Shown: positions 52,680-63,014, numbered from the stretch's first letter. The stretch: 64,000 nucleotides of DNA from Imbricaverruca yamaguchii (GCA_034440575.1 JAOTOL010001339.1:322501-386500), one strand, 5' to 3'. Notes: generated by a model not told the origin, from the sequence alone. Made by a program: numbers and translations.

Positions 52680-53660
52680 TCAGAAAATCATTTTTCGTAC
52701 TCTACCTGAACGAATAGCCTGCTACGTCACGACGGCCAGGTCGTGTGACCAGGGGCGCAGCCGGTATTTGGGAGGCCCAACTAAAAAGAACGTCATGAAA
52801 CGGAAGCCGCTTCTCGGCGCGTGCAGTGCACCGAAAACTTACGGTTTTGCATTGTAAGAAAATCAAGCATTCTTATTTGATTTGGTGTGTTTTCGGTTGT
52901 TGGGGGGGGGGCGGACTTTGGCATCTCTTCGTTGCGTCTATGCATGTGATGTTACGCGCTGGCAATCTCGGCGCAATGTATTGCAAGATCAGTTCGCAGA
53001 ATAGAACGAATCGCAATTTCTTGTACGTGCCGTAATAATTATAGCATCGTAGCTTTTTAGTCTAGCGTATTTCACAGTTTCCCAGCCCTTCACACGATGC
53101 AAATATATCGTTTAATATTCAAAAACGTCCTTTATAGATGGTAATTGCCATCCTACATGCCCGACTAACGATATAAGAGGAGCACTGGGTCCATGTGCCC
53201 CCTCCCCCATGGAAAGTGGCGCTCTGGCGGTGACAAGATGCAACTACAGAATGGCGAATGGGGAATTCTATGGGGAGCGAATACTAGCTTTCTCATGTGG
53301 GGAAATTAATTGAACGGGGAGAGGTGCACCTGATCCTGAGCATGCCGTTTAGAAATCGTGGCTCTCAATGTGGTATGTCATTTGAAAAGCTGGATTTTAG
53401 CTGAAAGTCTTTGAACAGGTGGGAGGGTATACTCCATGGAGTGTACCCAGGAAGGCTGCAGCCTTCCTGAATGAGTACCTTTCCGCCCGGATGGGCGTCA
53501 GTCGTCATCTTTCCTTGGTGGTGGGCACATGTCCCCAGTACTCCCCCTCATCACTAGTATCCGCTCCTTCTGAAGTTAATGTACATATATGTGCATGAAT
53601 ATACCCCGTTCAGCGGATTTTGAAGGATTAAGATACTTTCCAAGTGGCACTCTAGACGCG
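52680..53660. other. Non-genic sequence; transposon-end-like phrase near 52742
   Basis: 'ggggcgcagccggtatttgg' at about 52751 resembles a common DNA-transposon terminus, but no partner end was identified. Otherwise no gene is seen. Confidence 0.3.
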
Positions 53661-53689
53661 CATACCACCTCTCATGGACATTCTTTGGT

Positions 53690-53865
53690 CCCTGAAGCCA
53701 CATCGGCAACCTGACGCCTTGGATATATTTCGAGCAGCATGTGTGTCACCGAAATTGCTTGGGGTGTCAAATGTCTTTGATAACCAAAGCTACCCAGGGC
53801 GCAAAATAACCCTTGCAGTCGACGCGCCCCTAAAGTACAATTCATCATCATCAACAAAGCTACCC
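53690..53865 (+). mobile_element. SINE-like 3' end (weak)
   Basis: 'gtcgacgcgcccctaaagta' followed by 'attcatcatcatcaac' resembles the 3' end shared by the elements at 11440-11685 and 43795. The 5' part is undefined. Confidence 0.35.
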
Positions 53866-54147
53866 CGAAAACCATTTGTATCTGGTGTAAATCCATGGGC
53901 ACAATGGTCAAGCTTCATCCTGATTGTGGACCCCAATTGATGATTGAGGGTCCAGTCACCCCTAAGCGTATCCAATGTAACATCTCTTCGAAAGTGTACC
54001 CCTGATATTTGTGTTATTTTCCCGCAATCAGCGATGTTAGTTGCAGAAAACAAAATATGACAGCACTACTTGAGTTGTCCATGACGTAAACACTGATGGA
54101 AAGCAGGTACCGGCCATCTATTTGCCAGTAATTTGATAATAGCCTTG

Positions 54148-54176
54148 CCAGCGTATTTGCAATGCAAATACGCTGG
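54148..54176. repeat. Perfect 29-bp palindrome upstream of the hAT relic
   Basis: 54148-54161 (ccagcgtatttgca) and 54163-54176 are exact reverse complements around a single A. It lies about 85 bases upstream of the transposase-like frame. Confidence 0.92.
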
Positions 54177-54260
54177 ACATCATCAGCCATTATCGATGAA
54201 CGGCCATCTCTTACCTTAGTCAAAAAGGCATACACATACAATCAGTGGTGAATTACGACT

Positions 54261-55376
54261 CCCGATCGAGAAGAGTCATCTATAGATGATCTAGTCCGAG
54301 ACGTGTGCAGCTATCTCAGCAATGGCCCGAAGAGACTCCTCGAGTACCAGACTATCCAGGACCTAGTTGATGTCCCAGTCCATCCACAGGCTCCTGCCCC
54401 CTCCCCATCTAGGACGAGGTGGATCTTCCCCGAGGCGGTGGTGAAGAGGATGTATGAGCAGTGGGCAGCCCTACTCCTCTTCTTCCAGCACGCGGAGGAC
54501 GAGGATCACGCCCACGCCACCAGAACCATCCTGAACGCCATCCGTGAGCCCATCTACAAGATGTACATCGTTGTCCTTAACTACGCTCTCCCACTGATCA
54601 CTATGGCGAACAAGGTGTTCCAGTCTGAGTCATCCAACATCCAATCTGCACGAGATACACTCCTGAAGCTCTACCTCTCCGTGACCAGCAACTGCCTGCG
54701 TGTTGAGCCAGGTGTGCGACTGGAGGTGGTAAATCTTAATCATCCTAGGAACTTCCTCCATCTCGAGCACTGTGGCGTCAACGTCGAGGCCATCATCCTC
54801 TCAAGTCTATTCACCAGGAGGTAGTCCAAGCCTTCGGACTCAAATGGTCTGCATTGGGGAAATGGTAATGGTACAAATGGTCTACACTGAGCTCTGCAAG
54901 CAGATCCGGCGACAATTCGACTTCAGCGGCAAGACTAGGGTGCTTCCGGAGCTGCTGAACCCGACCTCGTAAGGGTCCTCCGTCGTGTCACTGGCTTTGA
55001 GATTTCCTTGAATTTCATTGACGAGACCGAGTACGAGGTCTTGGATTCAGAATGGCGAGGACTCCAGCAGCCAGCGAAGGAGCAGCTCCCGGACAATGAG
55101 AAGCCGGTGTGCGAGTACTGGGCGGAGGTGAAGAAGTCTAGGAATAGCATTGGCGAGCCAGCATTCCAAAAAGTAGCGCAGCTGATGCCGGATTTCTTGT
55201 CCCTGTCGCATTCCAGCACGGCCGCCGAGAGAGTATACTTCAGCCTGAACCTCACAAAGACACAACGTTGGAACCGCCTCCAGGTAGGAACAGTACCTTC
55301 TCTGATCCTCACCAAGCAGCAAGCCACGACCTCCTGCTACGAGTGGACGCCCACGGCTTCCATGAAGTTGAAGTAA
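54261..55376 (+). pseudogene. hAT-family transposase relic (C-terminal half)
   Basis: hAT transposases move DNA by cut-and-paste and dimerise through a C-terminal domain. The first segment (54261-54824) contains TRWIFPEAVVKRMYEQWAAL, the conserved TRW..E.V.R..EQW block, then LPLITMANKVFQSES. The last segment (54965-55376) contains SLSHSSTAAERVYFSLNLTK and TQRWNRLQVGTVPSLILTKQ, the dimerisation signature (S..H..AAER.FS...L.KT..RNRL). Between them (54820-54965) the frame is broken by a stop and shifts: the RRQFDFSG stretch lies in a different frame. The N-terminal BED finger and the first DDE catalytic residues were not found, so the copy is truncated and inactive. Domesticated hAT genes of the ZBED/SCAND3 type look similar, but the frameshift argues against one. 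Confidence 0.85.
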
Positions 55377-55379
55377 AAA

Positions 55380-57415
55380 ATGAATCACCAATAACAAATG
55401 GCACATTCCACTGCAGGTTCGTTTCAGTCTTTACTCCTCCGTGTCGTCCTTATGTCCTGCGATATTATATAGGGTGAGGATCCCGAATATACTGGTGGTA
55501 AAACTTTTGAAGCAATGACTGACTTCTTATTTCTATGTCATACCGATAATATCTGTTTTAAAACAGATACAATATGTTGTTAAATACTATGCGCAATTGC
55601 GCATTGTATGCGTATTGCCCTTTTTCGTCACAATTTAAAACTGCTTTCACCAGGTGGCATCAGGAGTCTAAGATATAACTTTTCCTGCTTCCTGAAAATT
55701 GATACCAACGTATCTAATGAACACCTAAAACACAAGGAAAATGATCTAAATTGTTTTCATAGCCATACAATTGCCGAACTCATGCCTACTTTTTATGGTA
55801 CGAAATTAGGTACATTTTGGCTTCTGAACTGGTACGAAATATAGCCAATCTGGTACGATTTGGGTGCAATCCTGGTACGCTGTAAAATTGGGCCGCGGCG
55901 ACACTGATTCGCGTATCAATTTCTGCAAATTTTTATCCTGAACAGCTTTGGAACTGAGCCAGGATTTCTGTTGTTGTTTGTTGGAGGCGTAAATTTGCAC
56001 CTGAAGGTAATTTTTGAGCTCTTGGATTTTTGGATGCAATGTCTGATTGTGGTTCATATTATGTCAACATTTATTTCCTCTGCAAATGCACATGCCTTTC
56101 AGTTGGCAGGCAAAGTATCACCCAAAAAATGGTCTGGAGTTTGGGGAGCAGCATAAGCATATTCTTTCCACATAAATGTTCCATCTTTCTTTCCACAGAA
56201 ATGAAAATAACCTAATCTAGCCTAGCCTAACATTTCATGTGAGAAAAATTGAGGGTGTGGCAGAATGTCTGAGGATTCAGAGCATCAAACTTCTAAAATC
56301 CTCTAAAGCTCAACTATAATGGCTCAAAACCCTTCATCTAACAGTTCAAACTGTCAAATCTCTGAATGTTCAAATGAACTAACTGTTAATTGAACCTAAC
56401 CATCCAATATTACTATGGTTTCAAAATATATAGAATTCAAAGCCTGAAAGGATTCAAAGCATGTAAGGGGGAAAAGTTTATGCATAAGTTTCCACTCTCA
56501 ATGAAGAGATTGTGAGTTCTCTTGTCTGTTGCTACTCTTCTTCCACAACCAATTGGCATGAGAGATTGTTGGCACTACATGGCTGAATTGTTCAGATGTA
56601 AAACCAATAACCACCACCACTTAAAGCACCTAATGTTCAAAACATGTAACATATTTCCTAATGTATTTTTTCAGTCTGAAGGCAAAATAATAAATAACAA
56701 TGTGATGGAATGACGAACAACAAAGCTTCTCTAGTGGAGACCCAAAACCACATTGACACAAAACATGTCTTCATTGTTAAATGCATTTATAGGTGATCAC
56801 ATTTAGAGATGACCCACATCCCTCTCCAATTGATTTATCAATCAAACTGCCTTCATATTTACCAGCCTACTAGAGGAGAAAAATACATAACATTATGAAA
56901 CTGAAGATCACCTACCTAGTCTGGGTTTGTTTTTGTTTTTGATTTTTGTCTGGTTTTGAAACTAGGATCAGCTCAAATGATTGCATGCATTAGCAAATCA
57001 AGAAAACTGGTTTGAGTCATTTTGTAGGGCCAAGCAAAGGATAAGTCAAATGTCAAATTTCTTTGATTTGGAAACCTCAGGACTGAAGCACAGATGTAGA
57101 ACAACATTGTCCTATAAAATGCTTTAATTTTTTACATACATTGTTAGTGAGAACCAGTTTTACTCCAAAGCATGCTGCTTTGTTGGGGCATGGCTAAGCT
57201 TCCCCCCCCCCCCCCCATTTGTAGTGCCATACCTTTCCAACACTGTTTATGTTGACTGGTAATGACCTCCTATGTTGTTTTCTCACCTTGCTGTGTACCT
57301 TTTTAGTTGGCTGTACACTCTGATCCTCTACAATCCAGATTTCGATGGTTGATACTGACTCCTTTACATATGCTTATAGGCTCTGAGGCCGTTGCATTTG
57401 GGAATATTTTTATGT
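55380..57415. other. AT-rich intergenic sequence
   Basis: No gene is seen. 'cctaatctagcctagcctaa' near 56212 resembles the 'acctaatctaacctaac' words in the inverted repeat at 36.9 kb. A diverged SINE lies at 56498-56620. Confidence 0.4.
56498..56620 (+). mobile_element. Diverged SINE, same family as 41317-41490
   Basis: 'agattgtgagttctcttgtc' (decayed B-box region) is followed by 'caaccaattggcatgagaga' and 'aaaaccaataaccaccacc' in the same order and spacing as the SINE at 41317. The head is mostly lost. Confidence 0.75.
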
Positions 57416-57417
57416 TT

Positions 57418-57570
57418 ATTGGAAAAACCCCCCTTTTTTTTTAAAAACCCCCCCCCCTAAAAAGAAAATAAGGAAAAAAAAAAAAAACAAAAAAAAATTA
57501 AAAAAAAAAAAGGGGGGGAAAAAAAACCAAAATTTTTTTGTGCCCCCAAAAAAAAAAACCCCCCCCCAAC
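57418..57570. other. Homopolymer-rich block, probable assembly or base-calling artefact
   Basis: About 150 bases consisting almost only of A, C, T and G runs of 4-14 bases (a7, c9, g7, t7 and so on), flanked by normal sequence. No natural microsatellite has this mix of all homopolymers. Confidence 0.7.
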
Positions 57571-57844
57571 ATTCTGGTAGTGAATGCATAACAATTACAA
57601 AGTTCAATGAACACATCAAAGTCCAGTTTAAGAGCATGCTGGTTCTCTATATACTATGACATCTTCTGATATGCCTAGCTGGGCTGATCTGGCATTCCAG
57701 ACTGTGTGCTAGTGCATGTTAAAATGCTAGGCCTGATCATGTTCTGTAAGGCTCTCTTCACATGTAATATTGGTGACAGGGAGTGGGGCCATAGAAAGTT
57801 AAAGCACACTGACACCTAGCATCTCCATAAGTCTAGTGATTTGA

Positions 57845-58365
57845 GGACAAATGAGCATGACAACAAATGTACATATGACAAATGTACATATGACAAATGT
57901 ACATATGCAAATTTAAGTATTTGCAAATGCACATAAGCACAAATGTACTTCTCCAGAAATGTATGTCAGTGAAAGGAAAGGTTGGTATGTGTAGATATAT
58001 GTATGCCAAAAAGTGCACTTGGTAGATGCATGTATGTGCAAAAGTATGTGTAATGAATGTATGTGTGGCATACATACATACACACTAATATACCTAAGTG
58101 CAGATGTATGTAAAAGCAAATGTATGTATGTACAAATGAACAAACAAACAAATGAGCATGGCAACAAATGTACATATGGCAAATGTACATGCACAAATGT
58201 ACATAATCACAAATGTACATATATGTAAATATATGCAAGCACAAATTATGTATGCCCAAATGTACATAAGCACGAAAGTATGTAAGCACAATTGTGTGTC
58301 ATCACAGATGTACGTAAACACAAATGTATGTGTGAGCTAATGTATGCAAGTGCAAATGTACGTGA
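57845..58365. repeat. Degenerate short satellite, 'caaatgtacata' type, unit about 14-24 bp
   Basis: The words 'caaatgtacatatg', 'gcacaaatgtac' and 'aaatgtatgt' recur throughout about 520 bases. Tyr/Ile/His-rich minus-strand frames across it are artefacts. Confidence 0.85.
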
Positions 58366-58424
58366 GTGGAAGTGTTTGGTGGGAAGAAAAAAAAACATCA
58401 CACCATTGGAACGACAAGAACAAT

Positions 58425-58552
58425 ACAAAGTATCTGGTTTTAATTTTCCACCCCAGTATATCTTGGTGTGAGGTTGTTCTTGGACTGTGATCCGGACTGT
58501 GATCTCATCATATGGCATGAAGATCTTGTAGTTGCACAGGTGGCGGCGATTC
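58425..58552 (-). CDS. Possible coding exon, unrecognised
   Basis: On the minus strand the acceptor 'aatttgggttcag' precedes about 58552. The frame reads MNRRHLCNYKIFMPYDEITV, then RITVQEQPHTKIYWG, with a run of C/G-ending codons (cgc cgc cac ctg tgc aac tac aag atc ttc) unlike the AT-rich surroundings. A donor candidate is GG|GTGGAA near 58452. The protein is not recognised; C.Y.I.....E.I.V.I is vaguely CUB-like but too short to judge. Confidence 0.35.
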
Positions 58553-58885
58553 ATTCCTGAACCCAAATTACTGACCAGTGCACATGCTCGGAATAGGATA
58601 TCTATGGCACTTGAAGCTGAATGGTATGTTTATTCCAGAAAATGCTGACTCATATTTCACGTTTGCCGAGCTGTTTGTCTCATTTTCAGTGTATGCATGT
58701 AGTAAGCAATATTTACTCACCGATGACATGAAGTAAAACTTCGTAGTTTTAAAACGCTGGCGGACTTGGTGTTATATGTGGTATCGACTCATCCCTAGAG
58801 TGAAATTGACAAAAGTCAATGTCAGGGCTGGAGATCTCTCGACACTACGGGATGTCTGTGAAAACCTTGTCTGTGTTCTCCTCAG

Positions 58886-59052
58886 GGCAAAAACTGACAG
58901 GTATGGATGCTGGCGATGGGCAAACTACATCGCGCAAGGAAGCGCGCACTTTGAAAGGAATCAAGGTCATGACGTTGGGCGGGAAAGGAAAGATCGGTGT
59001 TGCAGCGAGCTCTCTCGGTGATTTGGTGAAGAAAGCCTGCGTCAGGTTAAAG
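58886..59052 (+). CDS. DFFB: DFFB exon with start codon (CIDE-N, first half)
   Basis: The acceptor 'ctgtgttctcctcag' ends at 58885 and the donor AAG|GTGAGT is at 59053, phase 0. Translation probably starts at ATG 58903: MDAGDGQTTSRKEART, then LKGIKVMTLGGKGKIGVAAS and SLGDLVKKACVRLK. This matches the basic K-rich face and L..L..KAC..L pattern of CIDE-N. The acceptor implies a 5' UTR exon upstream; an upstream in-frame ATG (58819) would need the acceptor to be false and is not favoured. Confidence 0.88.
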
Positions 59053-62000
59053 GTGAGTCAGGCATCAAGCAGGTCAAGGATAATTTTGCAGGAACGTAGA
59101 TTACAATTATAACGTGATGGCAGTCTGGCCGTATGTTTTCGGTTTACTTCCGATGAATCTATCTCTCATGCATTAGTTTCAAGGCATCATCTGCTCATCT
59201 TCATGGTGGTCAAGAAACCTGGCGGCATGTTTTCCATCTTGTTGATCTAAGATCCAGGTTGCAAAAACTTGTCGGATAATTCACAAATAGTTATGTTGAT
59301 AGCATTATATTTCATTTTCCAGCCACTCGCCATTATTGCACTTTGTACTGCTAACTCTAAGGTGACCACGTTATATGTCAAGTGTGGTTCTGCAACATTT
59401 TGCTGACCTTGATAACCTACTCTGCACGCCCACGTGATACTGGTCACGTCATATATTAAGCGTGGTCCTGAAATATTATGCTGACCCTGATAGCCTACGT
59501 TGCAACACATGCATGGCCGTACTACTTTTCGCCAAATACAAAGCAAGAATGTCCCCGGACCCATGTCACGTGCGTAGGAACAATCCTGAAGCTCGTAGGG
59601 TCGTCGCCCTACTATTTCCACGAGTCTTACACCGGTGACCGCGATTCTGTCAGCTGTTTTAGGATGATGGTGATGGTTGTGATGGTGATTCAGATGCCGT
59701 CCAAGGGCGTCACCGTGTGCCTGCCCGACGGAACGCTGGTGGACCGGGCCTACTTCGGTACACTGGACAGCCAAACCACCGTGGTTCTCCTCAAGGATGG
59801 CGAATCGTTGCAGACATCTGCCGGTGAGTGCTCGAGATTGCGCCCGTGCGTGCTTCTTCGGACTACAGGTTCCTGAGTGTCACGACATGTGTCATGGCAG
59901 CTTATTATGGCAGCCACATTGACATTGATATATAGGAGTTAGAGCAATTTGAGAGGTATGTATGGCTCCTTCAGGTAATCCTGTATTGGCATGGATTAGG
60001 TGGCCAAAGGCATGGTAGGCGTGATATCTTCACCAGATTTCACCAGTTGTTGATATTTTGCGTTGTATGGAATTGTGTTGGACTTCTAAGCAGGTCAAGC
60101 TCTATTAATGTAAGCCAGCAACAAAATATGAGCTTCCATACACCTTCACATCATTCAGGATTATAATACATATGTCGGTGCGAAACACGACAAATCCAGT
60201 TGCGTTTCAGGTTGAGACTTTTGTACAGTGGCATGCCATTCCTTCGTAAGAAAGCCGCCGGTATATTAAGCACATGCACTGTCTGAAATGCAGCCTCGAC
60301 TCTGTTGAAACGCCTGGTATGGGATTGATTGACCAGTACTGGATGTAACACATTATCGTTAACGTCACGCCAGTGTCGATTGTTTCTCTTGTGCTGCTAG
60401 CTATCAGATGACCGGACATGTCAGGAACTGGCCGCTTCACTAGGAGCATGTGAGTGATCGTCGAACTGGAGTTGGTGAACGCTGTCACAATGACTTGGGA
60501 TCAGCGCACTGACGGTGCAACGCGTTAGCCGCATCGCTTTCGTCGCCGTTTCCAAGTTGTTCTCAACTCTTGGCGCTGCATGAGCATTGCACTTGATGCA
60601 CCCTTTGCACCGAAATAGTCAATCAAGTTGTTATAATCTACCCTGAACTATGTGGTCCTCGGTGCGGTCATTGAATGTCGTATTTGGTTGCTCTCATCGT
60701 GTTTGACATCAGAGACGTTCGTCATGTCCCCTTTTCATTTAATTGCATATGCACATAATGTGAAGGACAACATACTCGGATGTCACTCATTGTCACTCGG
60801 AGCATTGACAGTGGATGCCAATGCTCTTTATCGTTCGCCGTTTGTCATGACGTTATCGCCCGCTGAGACATCGCTTGAGTTTGGTTTCTCCATGCGTCAG
60901 GCCATGCTGTGAAATAAGTTGTTCTTTGCTATTTGATTGACACATGACTGCAACTAAAGGAAGCTCAGTAGAATACTCATGAAACTTGGTTTCAATGTGC
61001 ATTTCACACATTTCTCCTTGGAATAAATTCAGTCATCGTTTTGGTGCCATCGGCCTCCTCAGTGCTTTCTCCTCCTTGTTGTACTGTTCGTAGCTGGGTG
61101 TATCTTTTTATCCGTAGTCGTTTATTTCGCACATTGCCGCCTGCAGTTCCATGCATTGCTTTGCCGTACTCACATTTGTGTCCCCGACTTCGTGTCGCCG
61201 CATCGCCGTTCCCTGCATCGTCACGTGCTGTTGTAGTGGCCGACAGTTCCATGTGTGACCGTTGTCTGTATCGTCACGTGCCGTTGGCAGCGGGGGTTGT
61301 ATGTATCGTCACGTGCCGTTGGCAGCGGGGGTTGTATGTATCGTCATGTGCCGTTGGCAGCGGGGGTTGTCTGTATCGTCACGTACCGTTGTAGCGGCCG
61401 ACAGTTCCATGTGTGACCGTTGTCTGTATCGTCACATGCCGTTGTAGCGGCCTGCAGCCAGTTGCCCCTGAGTGACCGTTGTTTCCGTGACCGGCGGCCA
61501 GTCGTCGGCCTGGTGGAGCGGCTGCTGGCCACGTGGAGCGGCCCCGAGCTGCAGCGGGGCATCGCCGAGCTGCTGCTGAGGCCGGCCGCCGGCCACGGTC
61601 TGCTGCCGCCGCCGTCCGCCGACCGGCTCCAGCGCGCCGCACTCAGTCGACGCGTCGACGACCCCGACTGGTTTAAAGGTCAGGTCACGGTCGGTCAGCG
61701 GGTGGCTCACGGACGGTCAGAGGGGTCGGGTCACGGACGGTCATAGGAGGCGGGTTACGGTCGGTCAGTGGTTGGGCTACGACCTGTCGGAGGTCGGATC
61801 ACGGTTGGCAGGTCAGACCAGAAGGTGGACCATGGCCGGTCAGACGTCTGGTCATGGTGGGGTGAGGAGAGTGGGTCACGGTCGGGTCAGAGGGTAAATC
61901 ACCACAGAATCGACATGCCACTAAGAAACATACAACAAAGCGACATACAATTAAGGACTGTTTCAGAAGAGTCGCAACGTGTTGCAAAACCCACTGGAGT

Positions 62001-63011
62001 GAGTCAGTCCCCCCCCCCCTTCTCGCCTTCTCCCGTCCGTGCTATGTTACTGTGTCTGGGTGATGCATGGGTCAGAGCAATTGCGAACTCTCTCGCGCAT
62101 TACTTGTGGATGCCTGTGCCTCTAAATGGCCCCTAGTCGTGTGGATTTCTGATTGGATATCCTGTCATGTCTCCAGTGTTAAAATGTCCGATCAGGGCTG
62201 GGACTAAAGCTCATGTGGCAGTACATCAATATGTGAACTGCTGTGCTGAGCTCGAGTTGTCATGTGGTCTGGTTCAGCTCCTGGGGAGGGGATACATGTA
62301 ACGGTGCCAATAATTGAACCCTCTATGTTGTACGTGATAATTAGCCTAATATAAAACTGGTGTACCATAGTTTGTTTTCCTTACATTTTTCGTGCATTAA
62401 TATTATCCGCCAATTGGGGACACATGTCTCGGATTACACCACTCGACGTGATTGTGACCGTCACACCACAGTCTGGGAGTGTGCTACGAAAAATGTCACG
62501 ACGATACCGTGTGCAATGAAATTTTATCTCACCTCTGAAAAAAAAATCCGCGACATATGCTCGCCCGTTGTGACACACCCATCCAGCGAACTGTTCCGAT
62601 AACGCCCACCAATGGGTGTCACCAGCGGCCTTACAGACGCGCTCTCTGTTCTGCCACAGGTCTGGACACGGGCGCCGCCACCAAGGAGGATTACATGCGC
62701 CGGCGGTGCGAGGCGCGCGTGCGCGGCTACTTCTACAAGTCTCGCGACCAGCTGCGCGCCGCGCCGGTCGCCCTGCAGCCGGCGCTGCAGCCGCTGCTGA
62801 CCGCCATGCTGGAGCGGCTGCGCGCGCACCGCTTCCACGGCGAGTGCTTCGACCGCGCCTGCGCGGACGGCCGGCTCTGTGACGCCGCGGGCACGTTCAC
62901 GTGTCAGGGCGAGTTCTCGGCGGCCGGCTGCCGCTACGACGACCACCTGGTGAACCCGTACGCGAGTCGCGAGGCGCGCATCGTGTTCTCCACGTGGAAC
63001 CTGGACCACCG
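58886..63011 (+). CDS. DFFB: DFFB/CAD (caspase-activated DNase) gene, 5' part, four exons seen
   Basis: CAD/DFF40 is the apoptotic endonuclease: it is held by ICAD through CIDE-N domain pairing, is freed by caspase-3 and cuts chromatin between nucleosomes in the nucleus. Coding exons are 58903-59052, 59694-59823, 61502-61678 and 62660-63011, in continuous phase, 269 codons plus two bases. CIDE-N spans about residues 19-90 (MTLGGKGKIGVAASSL; CLPDGTLVDRAYFGTL; TTVVLLKDGE). The DFF-C/nuclease part has DDPDWFKG, CEARVRGYF, RLCDAAGTFTCQGEF and NPYASREARIVFSTWNLDH, the strongest CAD signature. The closing His of WNLDH is expected to be catalytic; the remaining catalytic Asp/Lys/His residues lie in exons right of the window. 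No premature stop is seen. Introns 2-4 carry tandem arrays. Confidence 0.93.
59694..59823 (+). CDS. DFFB: DFFB exon 2 (CIDE-N, second half)
   Basis: The acceptor 'gatggtgattcag' ends at 59693 and the donor G|GTGAGT is at 59824, phase 1 out. It encodes MPSKGVTVCLPDGTLVDRAY, then FGTLDSQTTVVLLKDGESLQ, TSA. V.LP.DGT.VD..YF.TL..NT..V.L is the acidic half of CIDE-N, which pairs with the basic face of a partner CIDE-N. Confidence 0.92.
59880..61240. other. DFFB intron 2, nothing recognised
   Basis: No exon-like block or array until 61250. Confidence 0.4.
61250..61440. repeat. Minisatellite in DFFB intron 2, 35-bp unit, about 5 copies
   Basis: 'gtatcgtcacgtgccgttgg' recurs at 61268, 61303, 61338 and 61373 (35-base spacing). 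Related half units ('ggccgacagttccatgtgtg') lie at both ends (61232 and 61396). The array ends about 60 bases before the exon 3 acceptor. Confidence 0.93.
61502..61678 (+). CDS. DFFB: DFFB exon 3 (linker/dimerisation helices)
   Basis: The acceptor 'gtgaccggcggccag' ends at 61501; it has a poor pyrimidine tract but is the only nearby AG that keeps phase. The donor G|GTCAGG is at 61679. It encodes VVGLVERLLATWSGPELQRG, then IAELLLRPAAGHGLLPP and LSRRVDDPDWFK. The amphipathic leucine-rich helices and the DPDWF ending match the CAD segment between CIDE-N and the nuclease domain. Phase 1 in and out. Confidence 0.85.
61679..61800. repeat. Tandem repeat starting at the DFFB exon 3 donor, unit about 24-30 bp
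   Basis: The donor GTCAGG is followed at once by copies of 'ggtcacggtcggtcagcggg'. 'cggtcag'-type words recur at about 61690, 61716, 61740 and 61766, so each copy restores a GGTCAG donor-like word. It decays by about 61880. Confidence 0.82.
61900..62640. other. DFFB intron 3, nothing recognised
   Basis: Contains a C-run (about 62010) and AT-rich sequence. No exon seen. Confidence 0.4.
62660..63011 (+). CDS. DFFB: DFFB exon 4 (nuclease domain, first part)
   Basis: The acceptor 'tgttctgccacag' ends at 62659 and the consensus donor CG|GTGAGT is at 63012, phase 2 out. It encodes LDTGAATKEDYMRRRCEARV, RGYFYKSRDQL, then HGECFDRACADGRLCDAAGT and FTCQGEF, and ends NPYASREARIVFSTWNLDH. CEARVR.Y, the RLC...G.F.CQG.F..  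.C Cys cluster (zinc-binding in CAD, as I recall) and NPY..RE.R..FSTWNLDH are hallmark CAD blocks. Nearly all codons end in G/C. Confidence 0.95.
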
Positions 63012-63014
63012 GTG

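Noticed and set aside
57416..57637. Phe/Gly-rich minus-strand frame
   Set aside because: Lies in the homopolymer artefact block.
58819..58902. Earlier DFFB start at an in-frame ATG (58819)
   Set aside because: A strong acceptor (tctcctcag) lies at 58885, and the upstream peptide has no CIDE-like or biased codon content.
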